Shown: positions 1 to 9,428, numbered from the stretch's first letter. The stretch is DNA of 43,182 bases from CAYGDP01 sp964348665 (GCA_964348665.1 CAYGDP010000030.1:1-43182); one strand, 5' to 3'. A program made the numbers and translations. The notes: generated from the letters alone by a model not told the origin.

Positions 1-2
1 CT

Positions 3-1136
3 CCTCCTCCTCCCCAGACACCGCCTCCAAAACCGGCGGCCCAGACAACGCCGTCCCCGACCGTTGTTGTGCCGGATTCGCAACCCAATTCCTCTCCATC
101 AACAGCTTTGACCCCATCGAATCCGGTTTCTGTTGTAGCGGCAACGCCGATTCCTTCAGCTGAAATTCTCAAACCGGAATCGACTCCTATGGGGAGAATT
201 ATGTTGTTTGGGTTTGTTGGAGCGGTTGTTGGAGGAGTAATCGGTGGTGGACTATTTTTTTGGCAAGCTCGTGGAATGAAAGAGGCAATTCCTGCGGGTG
301 CTGGTGCCGATGGAAACTTTACCGAACCTCCTGTGGCGCCTGCTCATTCCCCCGTTGGCGTAGTGGACGGTGCAACTTTTTCCACTCCTCCGATTGCACC
401 GTCAATTGCAGTTGGCGAGTCGTTTTTTGCTCAAATACCCATGGCGTTTAAATTTCCGATCCTGTTGAAAGGGTTATTGATGTTGATTGCGGCCACGGTA
501 TTTATTGGTTTTGCGCGATTGGCATCGTCGTATGGCGCGATTGGTTTGGGAGCAAATTTGATCATCATGGGTTATGTGTCGGCCTATATGTTTGAGATTG
601 TGCTGACGACTGCCAATGGCGAGAACGAGCCCCCTGACTTCCCGGAATTCAGTGGAATGTGGGACTCGATTTTGCGCCCGTTTTTTTTAATCGTAGGAAC
701 GGCATTTATCTATTTTGCCCCGTTGGGTTTGGCGCTGGTCAATTCCGTTTGGGAGATGTTTACAGGGTCGAACTTGATCCCCTTTGCTGATGTGTTATTG
801 CACCCTCTTTCGGTGATTTTGTTTACTGGGATCGGCGTGGCTTGTTTTCCGATGGCGATGCTGGCCGTGATCATGTTCAACTCGATCGTGAGTGTCAATC
901 CGTTAATCGTGTTTCCGGCGATATTTCGAATTTTTCTGCCGTACATGGTGGTTTGCGGCTTGCTTGCAGTGGCCATCGGAATCGAAGTGCTCTTTCGTGT
1001 TGTACTGATCGTCGTGGTACCCGACTTCATTGGAATTTTTCTTGGACAGCTCATTTCTCTGTACTTTGTAATGGTCGATATGCGGTTGCTCGGCCTTCTG
1101 TACCGTACACACAAGGAAAAACTAGCATGGTTCTAA
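3..1136 (+). CDS. Multi-span membrane protein, 5' end cut by window edge
   Basis: The reading frame is open to the left edge of the window, where it encodes a Pro/Thr/Ala-rich linker (PPPPQTPPPK...), so the real start lies outside. The GTG at 69 is only the first possible start codon inside the window. After about 65 more low-complexity residues there is one hydrophobic span (IMLFGFVGAVVGG), a second Pro-rich linker, then a C-terminal block of about five to six membrane spans. A soluble loop with ENEPPDFPEFSGMWD sits between spans. The loop motif resembles that of DUF4013-like membrane proteins, but this is a weak impression. A proline linker in front of a membrane domain often follows a small N-terminal domain such as a zinc ribbon; that part is not visible. 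Function unknown. Confidence 0.75.
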   Translation, partial: PPPPQTPPPKPAAQTTPSPTVVVPDSQPNSSPSTALTPSNPVSVVAATPIPSAEILKPESTPMGRIMLFGFVGAVVGGVIGGGLFFWQARGMKEAIPAGAGADGNFTEPPVAPAHSPVGVVDGATFSTPPIAPSIAVGESFFAQIPMAFKFPILLKGLLMLIAATVFIGFARLASSYGAIGLGANLIIMGYVSAYMFEIVLTTANGENEPPDFPEFSGMWDSILRPFFLIVGTAFIYFAPLGLALVNSVWEMFTGSNLIPFADVLLHPLSVILFTGIGVACFPMAMLAVIMFNSIVSVNPLIVFPAIFRIFLPYMVVCGLLAVAIGIEVLFRVVLIVVVPDFIGIFLGQLISLYFVMVDMRLLGLLYRTHKEKLAWF

Positions 1137-1192
1137 CGGACGGAAGGTCAGAACGCTTGGGTGATCATGACGGTTGAATTGGGAGTACCACC

Positions 1193-1924
1193 ATGAAAGC
1201 GGAAGTGATCAGTTTCATATCGGCGATGATCGTTGCGGCAGTGGGTAGCTATTTTCTTCTTTTCGCGCGAGCGAAAAAAGCTGCCATGCCCCAGGCGAGC
1301 GCTCCGCAAACTCCCGCATTTCGTCCGCAGGGGGCACAGTCGTCCGGCCTATCGACGTTCGTGCCGCAATTGATCCGTTTGGTTGTCTGGGTTGGGATTG
1401 CGTATGGAGGATATGTTGGTTATCAAAAGTTTTTTGCCGCGCCGCCTCCACCGTCGGATGCTTACCTGGCATTTTCCAAATTCTCCGAACTTTGGATTCG
1501 GGAGGATTTCTCCAGCGCGACGCAATATGCGACTGGCGAAGCCAAACACATGGCGGAAGTCGAAACGGCCTTCGCCAATTATGCGTTCCGCGCCACTCCC
1601 GGAAACCGCGACGCTCTCCTTGCGCTTAAAATTTCCCCCGCTGAAATTCAACGGCGTTCGATCGAATCCAGTGCGAAGACCAGTGTCATGGGAGGCGCCG
1701 GGTTTGCTCCCAGCATCGAAGGAATCAAGCCGCGAAAAATTTCGGAGCAGCCAGCCGGCGACGGACTCGTGAACATTCAGGTCGAGCAAACCGTCACGCG
1801 ACTCCATCACCAAAAAGGCATTCAAGGATACGCGCCTGAAAAAGTCATGCACACGGCGACTGTGCAACAAGTCAGCGACAAGTGGTTGGTGCAGAAATTT
1901 AATGAGATAAAAATCAAAAGTTGA
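1193..1924 (+). CDS. Membrane-anchored hypothetical protein
   Basis: This encodes 243 residues from an ATG preceded by GGGAG about 8 bases upstream. There are two hydrophobic segments: residues 4-25 (ISFISAMIVAAVGSYFLLF) and about 60-80 (LIRLVVWVGIAYGGYVGY). A soluble C-terminal domain of about 150 residues with mixed alpha/beta composition follows, with no cysteines or recognisable catalytic motif. It follows the preceding membrane protein by 56 bp on the same strand, so the two are probably co-transcribed. I do not recognise the family. The C-terminal part could be a stalk or an NTF2-like domain, but nothing in the sequence proves either. Confidence 0.7.
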   Translation: MKAEVISFISAMIVAAVGSYFLLFARAKKAAMPQASAPQTPAFRPQGAQSSGLSTFVPQLIRLVVWVGIAYGGYVGYQKFFAAPPPPSDAYLAFSKFSELWIREDFSSATQYATGEAKHMAEVETAFANYAFRATPGNRDALLALKISPAEIQRRSIESSAKTSVMGGAGFAPSIEGIKPRKISEQPAGDGLVNIQVEQTVTRLHHQKGIQGYAPEKVMHTATVQQVSDKWLVQKFNEIKIKS

Positions 1925-1933
1925 CGGGAGCGC

Positions 1934-1961
1934 TTGACAGCGCGCCAAGGAGTGCTAGGTT
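1934..1961 (+). promoter_or_regulatory. Predicted sigma-70 promoter of the metal-efflux region
   Basis: TTGACA at 1934-1939, a 16 bp spacer, and TAGGTT at 1956-1961. The -35 box is a perfect consensus match and the -10 box is weak (three of six). The expected transcription start falls at about 1967-1969, on or next to the GTG at 1968, which would make that gene leaderless. Confidence 0.45.
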
Positions 1962-1967
1962 GCAGCG

Positions 1968-2333
1968 GTGAAATTGGCAAAGATAATTCCTTTTTGGGTC
2001 GCGTTTCTTGTCGCGATTGCCAACTCATCCTTGGCCGCGACCGAGTGTATGCCGGCCGCGGAAACCTCCTGCGAATCGTCCGGCGCCGCCTGTGATTGTT
2101 GTCTTCCAGAGAATTGCCGCTGCAACCTCAATGGCGCACCGGTTTTGCCGAGCGATGAGTTGCCTCTTGCAGTAATTCCCTCGCGGACGTTGCCCGACGC
2201 ATCGTTGTGGAGGGTCAATCCGGCCGTTGTCGTATTGCATTCTTCCTCCGCGGATTCGGCCGGGCTGTTCCCACCCCTTGGCGATCTTCCCTCAACCGAT
2301 CTCCTCCGTCAGAGCTGCGTTCTGCGGCTCTGA
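1968..2333 (+). CDS. Small exported Cys-rich protein ahead of metal-efflux operon
   Basis: This is a 121-residue protein from a GTG start. A clear signal peptide (KIIPFWVAFLVAIANSSLAA) is followed by a cysteine cluster, ECMPAAETSCESSGAACDCC then CRCN, with eight cysteines in about 30 residues, and one more near the C-terminus (RQSCVLRL). Clustered cysteines right after the cleavage site, and its place 93 bp upstream of a TolC-CusB-CusA efflux set on the same strand, suggest a periplasmic metal-binding or metal-sensing protein. That is inference; I know no named family for it. No Shine-Dalgarno sits at a normal distance, but a promoter ends 6 bp before the GTG, consistent with leaderless translation. 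Confidence 0.6.
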   Translation: MKLAKIIPFWVAFLVAIANSSLAATECMPAAETSCESSGAACDCCLPENCRCNLNGAPVLPSDELPLAVIPSRTLPDASLWRVNPAVVVLHSSSADSAGLFPPLGDLPSTDLLRQSCVLRL

Positions 2334-2426
2334 AATTCCTCGAACGCAAGAAGTGTCTCTCGCGTCGGCGTGTTGTGCCGACGCGGAGAAGTGTTGAGTT
2401 CAACAACCATATCGTTCGAGGTGGCT

Positions 2427-3764
2427 ATGAAAATCTATTTCGGTGCAGTCATTCTGGCATTGACCGCGTCCCTCGCGGCCGACGACCCGGCGCCGACTCG
2501 ACAGCAGCCTGCACCCGCCCAACCCGCGAAGGTTGAAGTGATCGCCGACCTTGTGGGAGAGGCATTGCGAGTGAATCCCGCCGTCGCTGCCGCGCGCGCG
2601 CGCTGGGAATCTTCCCGCCAAAAAATCCCGCAGGCAACCGCTTGGCCGGATCCCATGGTGATGGTTGGCGGCACCGCATTCAACGGGGGAACGCCGAGCA
2701 TGGACGGGGAGTTTCGATATGGATTCAAGCAAATGATTCCGTTTCCAGGTAAAAAACAGCTCGCGCGAACCGTGGCCGAAAAGGAAGGCGAGCGCGTCTA
2801 TGCAGAATACGTCGTCGTCGCCCAAGAAACCGCGCTCGGCGTTCGCAAGGCGCATACCGCGATTTCGCTGACCGACGAGCGTCTGCGGAAGACTCGCGAA
2901 TTGCGTGGCTGGCTGGAAGCGGCCGAGAAAGCGGCCGCCGCCCAAGTCGCGGTCAATCAGGGTTTGCAAAGCGATTTGTTGCAGGCCCAAACCGAAATCG
3001 CCATGCTGGAACTCGACCTCACCACACTCGTGCTGGAGCGCGTAGATCAAGTGGCGACACTGAATCGGTGGGTTGGTCGCCGTCACGACGCTGCGTTTGG
3101 CAAAACCGAGCTGCCTGACGAGGCGCATGCGGGTGGTGATGTGGATGAGATGGCCGATTATGCCGTCGATCATCGCCCTGCATTGCTGGCGTTGAAACGG
3201 GAGACGGAACGGGCGAAAGCGGCCATTGCGTTGGCCAGGAAAGAGCGAGCGCCTGATTTTGAAGTGGGTCTGGAAATGCAGCACAATCTAGGGATGATGG
3301 CGGGGCATGACTCCGGCGACGCCGAGCGCGAGGTGATGGTCACGATCGGCGTATCGTTGCCGATTTGGAACCTGCGAAAATACTCTGCCTTGGTTCGGGA
3401 AGAGCAAGCCAATCTGAAAGCAGCACAAGCCGACCATGCCGACCTGAAAGCGCGCACGACCGAGGAAATTCATCATCTCCTCTCCCGGATCATCATCGCG
3501 CAACAAACCGAGCAGGCTTATCGAAAAACGATTTTGCCTCGATTGGTAGCGTGTTGCCTGGGCGATTTGCAGGCGTACCAAGGCGGCCAGTTGGATTTCC
3601 GCCGTGTGCTGGAAAGTTATCGTCAGTGGAAAAAGGCTGAGCTCGAACGCGCGAAAGCGTTGGCCGAGTCGTTGACGGCGATCGCCGAGCTGGACGCGTT
3701 GCTCGGTCCCGAATGGCCACAATTGGAACCGGAGGCACAACCGAAGAAAGGAAAAACAAAATGA
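2427..3764 (+). CDS. TolC-family outer-membrane efflux protein
   Basis: I chose the ATG at 2427 (445 residues) over the upstream in-frame start at 2370. GAGGTGG lies just before it and a signal peptide (MKIYFGAVILALTASLAA) begins there. The mature protein shows the two long alpha-helical repeats of outer membrane efflux proteins: ALRVNPAVAAARARWE near the N-terminus, ADYAVDHRPALLALKRETE midway, and long Ala/Glu/Arg helices elsewhere. It forms the outer-membrane channel of a tripartite RND pump. Its stop overlaps the adaptor start by ATGA (3761-3764), so the two are translationally coupled. Order and overlap with cusB- and cusA-like genes make it the CusC equivalent, though sequence alone places it only in the TolC superfamily. 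Confidence 0.9.
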   Translation: MKIYFGAVILALTASLAADDPAPTRQQPAPAQPAKVEVIADLVGEALRVNPAVAAARARWESSRQKIPQATAWPDPMVMVGGTAFNGGTPSMDGEFRYGFKQMIPFPGKKQLARTVAEKEGERVYAEYVVVAQETALGVRKAHTAISLTDERLRKTRELRGWLEAAEKAAAAQVAVNQGLQSDLLQAQTEIAMLELDLTTLVLERVDQVATLNRWVGRRHDAAFGKTELPDEAHAGGDVDEMADYAVDHRPALLALKRETERAKAAIALARKERAPDFEVGLEMQHNLGMMAGHDSGDAEREVMVTIGVSLPIWNLRKYSALVREEQANLKAAQADHADLKARTTEEIHHLLSRIIIAQQTEQAYRKTILPRLVACCLGDLQAYQGGQLDFRRVLESYRQWKKAELERAKALAESLTAIAELDALLGPEWPQLEPEAQPKKGKTK

Positions 3765-5170
3765 AAACGAGAGTATTGATCTTTCTGGCGCTCTTGGCTG
3801 TTCTCGCCAGCGGCGCAATAATTGCGTGCAAAAAATCCACGACACCAGCAGGCGCGACACAACAGTATTGGTGTCCCATGCACCCGGAAGTCGTTTCCGA
3901 CAAACCAGGGGAATGTCCAAAGTGTCACATGAAACTGGAGCCGAAACCCGGATCGAAATGGAGTTGTTCGATGCACCCCAACATCGTGCAGGACAAGCCG
4001 GGTCGTTGCCCCATCTGCAACATGGACCTTACGCCGATCAAGCCAGCCCGCGAAGTCATCCCCGGCCGCGCCGATGTTGAGATGAACTCGCAGCAGGAAA
4101 AATTGATCGGCCTGCGGGTCGAACCCGCGCGCAAACTCGCCTCTCACCAAATCATCCGCGCGCCGGGTCGCGTGGAATATGTCGAAGGAAAACTCGCGCA
4201 CGTATCGTTTCGCGCCAAGGGCTGGGTTGAAACGCTTCATGTCAATGCCACCGGACAATTGGTGAACAAAGGCGATCCCTTGTTCGACCTGTACAGCCCC
4301 GATTTCCTTGTCGCCCAGCGCGAACTTCTATTCGCGTTGCAGCTTCGAGACAAGGAGGCGACCAAGGCGGAAGCGACCGCGCAGTTCAATGCCGCGTCGG
4401 TTGTTGCTGCCGCCGAAAAGAAGCTCGAATTTTTGGGACTGACTGCCGGACAAATCGAGGCAATCGTTCAAAAACGCGAAGCGACCGAGTTGGTCACCAT
4501 TCTCTCACCCGTATCCGGTTACGTTTCTCATCTCGGTCTCACCGTTAAACAAGCTCTCAATGACGAATCCACCATAGATATCGTGGATCTCTCGAATGTC
4601 TGGGTCGTGGCGAATCTGTACGAGAGCGAACTTTCCCGCGTGCGAGCCGGTCAACCCGCCACGATCTCACTCGTGAGCGCCGACGCGGCGGGGTCGGAGA
4701 AAAATATCGAAGCCAAGATCGGGTACGTTTATCCGACCCTGGATGAAAAGACGCGCACCGGCAAGGTTCGTCTCGATGTGCCGAATCCAAATCTCGCCCT
4801 CAAACCGCAGATGTTCGCAAGTGTCGCCATCGAAATCCCGCTGGGAGAACGGGTCGTCGTGCCGACCCAAGCTGTCTTCGACCAGGGCACGCGCCAATAT
4901 TTATATGTCTCGAAAGGTGGTGGCATGTATGAGCCGCGAGAAATCACGGTTGGCCCGCGCGCGTTTGCGACGGTGACCGGTCATACCCACGAGATTGTCG
5001 TCGTTGAAAAGGGGCTTGCCGAAAACGAGCAAGTCGTCATCAGCGGCAATTTCCTTCTCGATTCGGAAAGCAACCAACGGGCGAGCGCGGCTAGCGGTAC
5101 GGCGCCTGCCGAGCATCAGCACGGCGCCGAAGCTCCTGCGCCTAAGAAGGAGGCGGGACATGCCCACTGA
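3761..5170 (+). CDS. cusB: CusB-like RND periplasmic adaptor with two heavy-metal-binding domains
   Basis: This encodes 469 residues. The N-terminus is a lipoprotein signal (FLALLAVLASGAIIAC), so the adaptor is probably lipid-anchored. Two tandem heavy-metal-binding modules follow, one with WCPMHPEVVSDKPGECPKC and one with CSMHPNIVQDKPGRCPIC, each with a CxMHP and a CPxC motif. After that come the membrane-fusion-protein domains: the barrel-sandwich halves (GWVETLHVNATGQLVNKGDP and VSGYVSHLGL), the beta-barrel and the membrane-proximal domain. The tail is His-rich (EHQHGAE...GHAH). In the Cus family such a protein delivers Cu(I)/Ag(I) to the pump and links it to the TolC channel. It overlaps tolC by 4 bp and cusA by 11 bp. 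Zn or Co as substrate cannot be excluded from sequence. Confidence 0.92.
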   Translation: MKTRVLIFLALLAVLASGAIIACKKSTTPAGATQQYWCPMHPEVVSDKPGECPKCHMKLEPKPGSKWSCSMHPNIVQDKPGRCPICNMDLTPIKPAREVIPGRADVEMNSQQEKLIGLRVEPARKLASHQIIRAPGRVEYVEGKLAHVSFRAKGWVETLHVNATGQLVNKGDPLFDLYSPDFLVAQRELLFALQLRDKEATKAEATAQFNAASVVAAAEKKLEFLGLTAGQIEAIVQKREATELVTILSPVSGYVSHLGLTVKQALNDESTIDIVDLSNVWVVANLYESELSRVRAGQPATISLVSADAAGSEKNIEAKIGYVYPTLDEKTRTGKVRLDVPNPNLALKPQMFASVAIEIPLGERVVVPTQAVFDQGTRQYLYVSKGGGMYEPREITVGPRAFATVTGHTHEIVVVEKGLAENEQVVISGNFLLDSESNQRASAASGTAPAEHQHGAEAPAPKKEAGHAH

Positions 5171-8100
5171 GCCAACCACCCCTGAAACATTGATCGAGCG
5201 GTTGATCGACAAGTGCGGGCGAAATCCGTTTCTGGTGATGGTGTTTGTCATCGCGGGAATCGGCGCGGGAATTTTTTCACTGAAACGAACTCCGCTCGAC
5301 GCCATCCCCGATCTTTCCGACACGCAGGTCATTATCAATACCACCTGGATGGGGCGCAGCCCCGACCTCGTGGAGGATCAGGTGACGTATCCAATCGTTA
5401 CCGCACTGCTCGGCGCGCCTCGCGTCAAATATGTCCGCGGCACGTCCATGCTCGGCGAGTCTTTCGTGTATGTGGTGTTTCAGGATGGCACGGATTTGTA
5501 TTGGGCGCGGACGCGCGTCTCGGAAAAAATGCAAATGTTGCAAGGCCAACTCCCCGAAGGCGCGATGCCTACGCTGGGTCCCGATGCGACCGCTCTCGGA
5601 TGGGTTTTCGAGTATGCCCTGCGCGATACCAGCGGAAAGAATGATTTGCAACAACTTCGCAGTTTTCAAGATTGGTATTTGCGTCCCTACCTGCGCGCCA
5701 CGCCCGGTGTGGCCGATGTCGCCAGCGTCGGCGGTTACGTAAAACAATATCAAGTCGAACTCGACCCGATCGCGTTGCGAGGATACGGCGTCGGTCTCAA
5801 TCAAGTCGTCGACGCGATTCGCAAAGCCAACAATGACGTCGGTGGACGATTGTTGGAAGCCAACGAAACCGAGCTGATTGTCTCCGGTCGCGGTTACATC
5901 AAGAGCATTGCCGACATCGAGCAAGTCGCGGTTTCGTCGGATGACCGAGGTGTGCCGATTCTGGTGAAACAGATCGGGCGTGTCCATCTTGGTCCGGAAA
6001 TCCGCCGTGGACTGGTGGACTTGGACGGGCAGGAGGTTGTGGGCGGAATCATCATCATGCGCGACGACGAGAACGCGCTGAATGTGATTCGCAGTCTCAA
6101 AGAACGGATCGAAGCGTATCAACCCTCGTTTCCAGCCGGCGCCGAATTGGTTGTAACTTATGACCGCAGTGAATTGATCCATAGCAGCATCGAAACGTTG
6201 CGGGAGGAGTTGGTGAAATTGAGCGTTATTGTCAGTCTAGTCTGCATCGTATTTCTGTTTCATTTCCGAAGCGCGCTGGTGGCGATTCTCACGTTGCCGA
6301 TCGCCATTCTGCTTTCGTTCGTTCCGATGCTGGGGCTCGGTCTTACGTCGAACATTATGTCGCTAGGCGGGATCGCCATTGCCATTGGGGCGATGGTGGA
6401 TAGCGCCATCATCATGATCGAGAACGCCCACAAGCAACTCGAACATTTCCGTGAAGAACAAAAACGCGACCCCAACGGGAGCGAGCGCATCGAGGTGATT
6501 CTTTCGGCGGCGAAAAGCGTCGGGCGACCGTTGTTTTTCTCGCTGCTGGTCATCACCGTCAGCTTCATCCCGGTCTTCACGCTTGAAGCGCAGGAAGGCA
6601 GGCTCTTTCGTCCGCTGGCGTTCACCAAGACGTTCGCCATGTTTTTTGCATCGCTGCTCGGAGTCACGCTCGTGCCGGTGTTGATGGTTTGGTTCATCCG
6701 TGGAAAAATTCGTCCCGAAGCGCAGAATCCTTTGAATCGTTTTCTGATCTGGGCTTATCAACCGTTTGTGAATTTTGTCTTGCGATTCCGCTGGTTCACA
6801 ATCGCCGCCGCGCTCCTGATCCTCGCGCTCACCATCATTCCCCTGCGGAAACTCGGCCAGGAATTTATGCCGGACCTCAATGAGGGCGCGATTCTTTACA
6901 TGCCCACCGCGCCATCGCCAAGCCTGGCAATCGGCGAGGCGCGGGAAATTTTGCAGATGCAAGATCGTATTATTGCGGACAAAGAAACGTTTCCGGAAGT
7001 GCAGAGCGTTTTTGGCAAGATCGGTCGGGCCGAGACTGCCACCGATCCCGCTCCCTTGAATATGGTTGAAACGACGATTGTGTTGAAACCCGTGCCGCTG
7101 CATCGCTGGTATTCGTCGTTCCCGGAACAATGGCAGAAACCATTGCGAAAAATTTGGCCGGACAAAGGGCTGGCCGATTCATCGCCCCAGAGCGAAACGG
7201 TGAAGAAACTGAACGCGGAACTGCCGATTCCCGGAATGCCCGTGATCCCCTGGCAACCGATCCAGACGCGCCGCGACATGCTCGCCACGGGCGTTCGCAG
7301 CCCCGTCGGTGTGAAAGTCTTCGGCAGTGACCTCAAGAAACTCGAAGAACTTGCCAAGAAGATCGAGGTCATCCTTCGCAATCTGCCGGGAACGGAGACG
7401 GCGTTTGCCGAGCCGTTGAGCGGGGCGTATTACGTGGACATTACATTGCGCCGTGATGAAATCGCTAGGTACGGGTTGAGCGTCGCCGAGGTCGAGGATG
7501 TGATCGAGTCGGCAATCGGCGGCAAAAACATCTCCACGACCATCGAAGGACGCGAGCGATATCCGATCAACGTTCGATATGCCCGCGATTTTCGCAAGGA
7601 TATCGAAGCGCTGAAGAATGTGACCATCGCAGTTGGAGCAATGGAGGGTGCCAACGAAATGCCACTCCGTCAAATCCCGCTCGGTCAACTCGCCGCGATT
7701 CGTATTTCGTTGGGCGCGCCGGAAATCAAAAATGAGGGCGGACAATTGCTGGGGTTGGTTCACGTCAAACCAACGGCGGATCAGCCCGTCGTCGGGTACG
7801 TGGAGCGCGCGCGCCTCGCGGTGGAGGAGGGGATCGATTGGAAAGGGCAATACACCGGGTACCACGTCGAGTGGGCCGGGCAGTATCAATATTGGCAGCG
7901 CGCCAAGGAGAAACTGCTCGTTGTCGTGCCCTTCACATTGCTTATCATATTTGTGCTCATTTACATGAACACGAAATCGCTGACCAAAACCGCCATCGTG
8001 CTGCTCGCGGTGCCGTTCTCGCTCGTCGGCGCATTCTGGTTGCTGTATTTGCTCGACTATAATTTAAGCGTTGCCGTTTGGGTTGGCATCATCGCTTTGG

Positions 8101-8441
8101 CGGGATTGGATGCCGAGACCGGCGTAGTCATGCTTCTGTATCTCGACCATGCTTGGGAGAAATTTACCGCGCAAGGTCGCATGAAAACCGTCGAGGATTT
8201 GAAGGCGGCCATCAAGGAAGGGGCGGTGCTACGCGTGCGCCCGAAAATCATGACCGTCTGCGCGATTCTATTCGGTTTGTTGCCGATTCTCTGGTCATTG
8301 CAATCCCAGGCAGGCGCGGACGTGATGAAACGCATCGCCGCCCCGATGGTCGGCGGGGTTGTCACCAGTGGAATTCTGGAATTGCTGATCTATCCGACCA
8401 TCTTTTTCCTCTGGCGCAGTCGTCACCTGCCGAAGAAGTGA
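5160..8441 (+). CDS. cusA: CusA/CzcA-type heavy-metal RND efflux pump
   Basis: This encodes 1093 residues from the ATG at 5160, chosen for the AAGGAGG just upstream and an N-terminus typical of the family; an in-frame start at 4995 is only read-through of cusB. Family landmarks are DAIPDLSDTQV near the N-terminus, DLVEDQVTYPIVTALLGAP, the TM4 proton-relay motif GAMVDSAIIMIENAHK, and AETGVVMLLYLDHAW in the C-terminal half. Twelve membrane spans are implied by two sets of hydrophobic clusters (about 380-600 and 920-1085). The block RRDMLATGVRSPVGVK and EMPLRQIPL supply methionines where CusA has its metal-binding Met residues, which favours Cu(I)/Ag(I). It is the inner-membrane proton-driven pump of the operon and its last gene. 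Confidence 0.95.
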   Translation: MPTEPTTPETLIERLIDKCGRNPFLVMVFVIAGIGAGIFSLKRTPLDAIPDLSDTQVIINTTWMGRSPDLVEDQVTYPIVTALLGAPRVKYVRGTSMLGESFVYVVFQDGTDLYWARTRVSEKMQMLQGQLPEGAMPTLGPDATALGWVFEYALRDTSGKNDLQQLRSFQDWYLRPYLRATPGVADVASVGGYVKQYQVELDPIALRGYGVGLNQVVDAIRKANNDVGGRLLEANETELIVSGRGYIKSIADIEQVAVSSDDRGVPILVKQIGRVHLGPEIRRGLVDLDGQEVVGGIIIMRDDENALNVIRSLKERIEAYQPSFPAGAELVVTYDRSELIHSSIETLREELVKLSVIVSLVCIVFLFHFRSALVAILTLPIAILLSFVPMLGLGLTSNIMSLGGIAIAIGAMVDSAIIMIENAHKQLEHFREEQKRDPNGSERIEVILSAAKSVGRPLFFSLLVITVSFIPVFTLEAQEGRLFRPLAFTKTFAMFFASLLGVTLVPVLMVWFIRGKIRPEAQNPLNRFLIWAYQPFVNFVLRFRWFTIAAALLILALTIIPLRKLGQEFMPDLNEGAILYMPTAPSPSLAIGEAREILQMQDRIIADKETFPEVQSVFGKIGRAETATDPAPLNMVETTIVLKPVPLHRWYSSFPEQWQKPLRKIWPDKGLADSSPQSETVKKLNAELPIPGMPVIPWQPIQTRRDMLATGVRSPVGVKVFGSDLKKLEELAKKIEVILRNLPGTETAFAEPLSGAYYVDITLRRDEIARYGLSVAEVEDVIESAIGGKNISTTIEGRERYPINVRYARDFRKDIEALKNVTIAVGAMEGANEMPLRQIPLGQLAAIRISLGAPEIKNEGGQLLGLVHVKPTADQPVVGYVERARLAVEEGIDWKGQYTGYHVEWAGQYQYWQRAKEKLLVVVPFTLLIIFVLIYMNTKSLTKTAIVLLAVPFSLVGAFWLLYLLDYNLSVAVWVGIIALAGLDAETGVVMLLYLDHAWEKFTAQGRMKTVEDLKAAIKEGAVLRVRPKIMTVCAILFGLLPILWSLQSQAGADVMKRIAAPMVGGVVTSGILELLIYPTIFFLWRSRHLPKK

Positions 8442-8594
8442 TCCAAGCCGTTCTGAAGCAAAAGAGGTTCAGATTGAGAGATTTTTCCCGCCGCAGTTTC
8501 ACCACAGAAGCGTGGCCTCGGTGCGTGGCTCCCCCAAAGCATCCCTCCACAACCGAATGCCCGCAAATCCGACCCCATAAAATCATCTTGCCCC

Positions 8595-8636
8595 CTGGCA
8601 ACGAAATCATTACACGTGTAATGATTTCGTTGCCAG
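8595..8636. repeat. Perfect 42 bp palindrome upstream of the PaaX-like gene
   Basis: Both 21-base halves are exact reverse complements about the centre 8615/8616. The core is ATCATTACACGTGTAATGAT. The palindrome ends 12 bp before the ATG at 8649, and a possible -10 element (TGTAAT) lies within it. A near-identical copy follows the gene at 9429-9472. It may be an operator for the encoded regulator, the end of a mobile unit, or both. Confidence 0.95.
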
Positions 8637-8648
8637 CAAAAGGAGAAT

Positions 8649-9425
8649 ATGATGAACAAACGATTGTTGTCGGATGAACTGTTTGCGACTTGTTTGTGGA
8701 CTCTGGAAACATTGACTCGCCCCACGCTTCCCAACCTCCTGGAGTCATTCGAAGGATGGCAATATCGGCGGCGGCTGGGACCGTTCCTGCATCGGTTGGA
8801 AAAGCGCCAGTTGCTCGAGCGCCAGGAACACGCCGGGCAGATCGTTTATCGCCTGACCGCGTTGGGAAAACTGGCGGTTTGTGGAGGTCAAAACGCCGTG
8901 CTTCGATGGGAGCGCAGTTGGGATGGTTTATGGCGGATGATCTTGTTCGATTTGCCCGCACGTCAGCAGCATTCGCGGATTCGCTTGATTCAATGGCTTC
9001 GCTCCAACCGATTCGGTTACCTGCAGGACAGCATTTGGATACGACCGGACCCTGTCACAGAGCTGGCCGATGCGCTCAAGGATTTTCGTGACGATGTCGA
9101 ATCGCTCACGGTCATGGAGGCGACTTGTTGCGCGGGATACTCGAATGACGCCTTGATTCGCGGCTCATGGAATTTCAAGGAAATCAATTACCGATACAAA
9201 GCCTATGTTGCCTTTCTGAAAAACCGGCCGATCCCTTGTGCCGCAGGACGCGCGAAGCCAAACGACCTAGTTGCTTGGTTGCGGGAGGAACGCTGGCGCT
9301 GGGATTTGGCGGTATCATTGGATCCAATGTTGCCGCGTGGCCTCTGGCTTTCCGATTACCAAGGGGAAAGCGCATGGCGAGCCAGGCAAGGAATGTTGCA
9401 ATCACTTGCCCAACAATGGAAATAA
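8649..9425 (+). CDS. PaaX-like transcriptional regulator
   Basis: This encodes 258 residues (257 if the adjacent ATG at 8652 is used); AAAAGGAG lies just upstream. The N-terminal part to about residue 80 looks like a winged helix (TLPNLLESFEGWQYRRRLGPFLHRLEKRQLLER). The middle (about 85-180) contains DGLWRMILFDLPARQQHSR and FGYLQDSIWIRP, the pattern of the PaaX central domain, which Pfam describes as Cas2-like. The C-terminal part (YKAYVAFLKNRP...WRWDLAVSLDPMLP) fits PaaX_C. PaaX in Escherichia coli represses phenylacetate degradation genes. None of those are here, so the target is unknown. The gene is bracketed by two copies of the same palindrome, 12 bp before the start and 3 bp after the stop, which suggests autoregulation or a mobile cassette. 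Confidence 0.85.
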   Translation: MMNKRLLSDELFATCLWTLETLTRPTLPNLLESFEGWQYRRRLGPFLHRLEKRQLLERQEHAGQIVYRLTALGKLAVCGGQNAVLRWERSWDGLWRMILFDLPARQQHSRIRLIQWLRSNRFGYLQDSIWIRPDPVTELADALKDFRDDVESLTVMEATCCAGYSNDALIRGSWNFKEINYRYKAYVAFLKNRPIPCAAGRAKPNDLVAWLREERWRWDLAVSLDPMLPRGLWLSDYQGESAWRARQGMLQSLAQQWK

Positions 9426-9428
9426 CCT

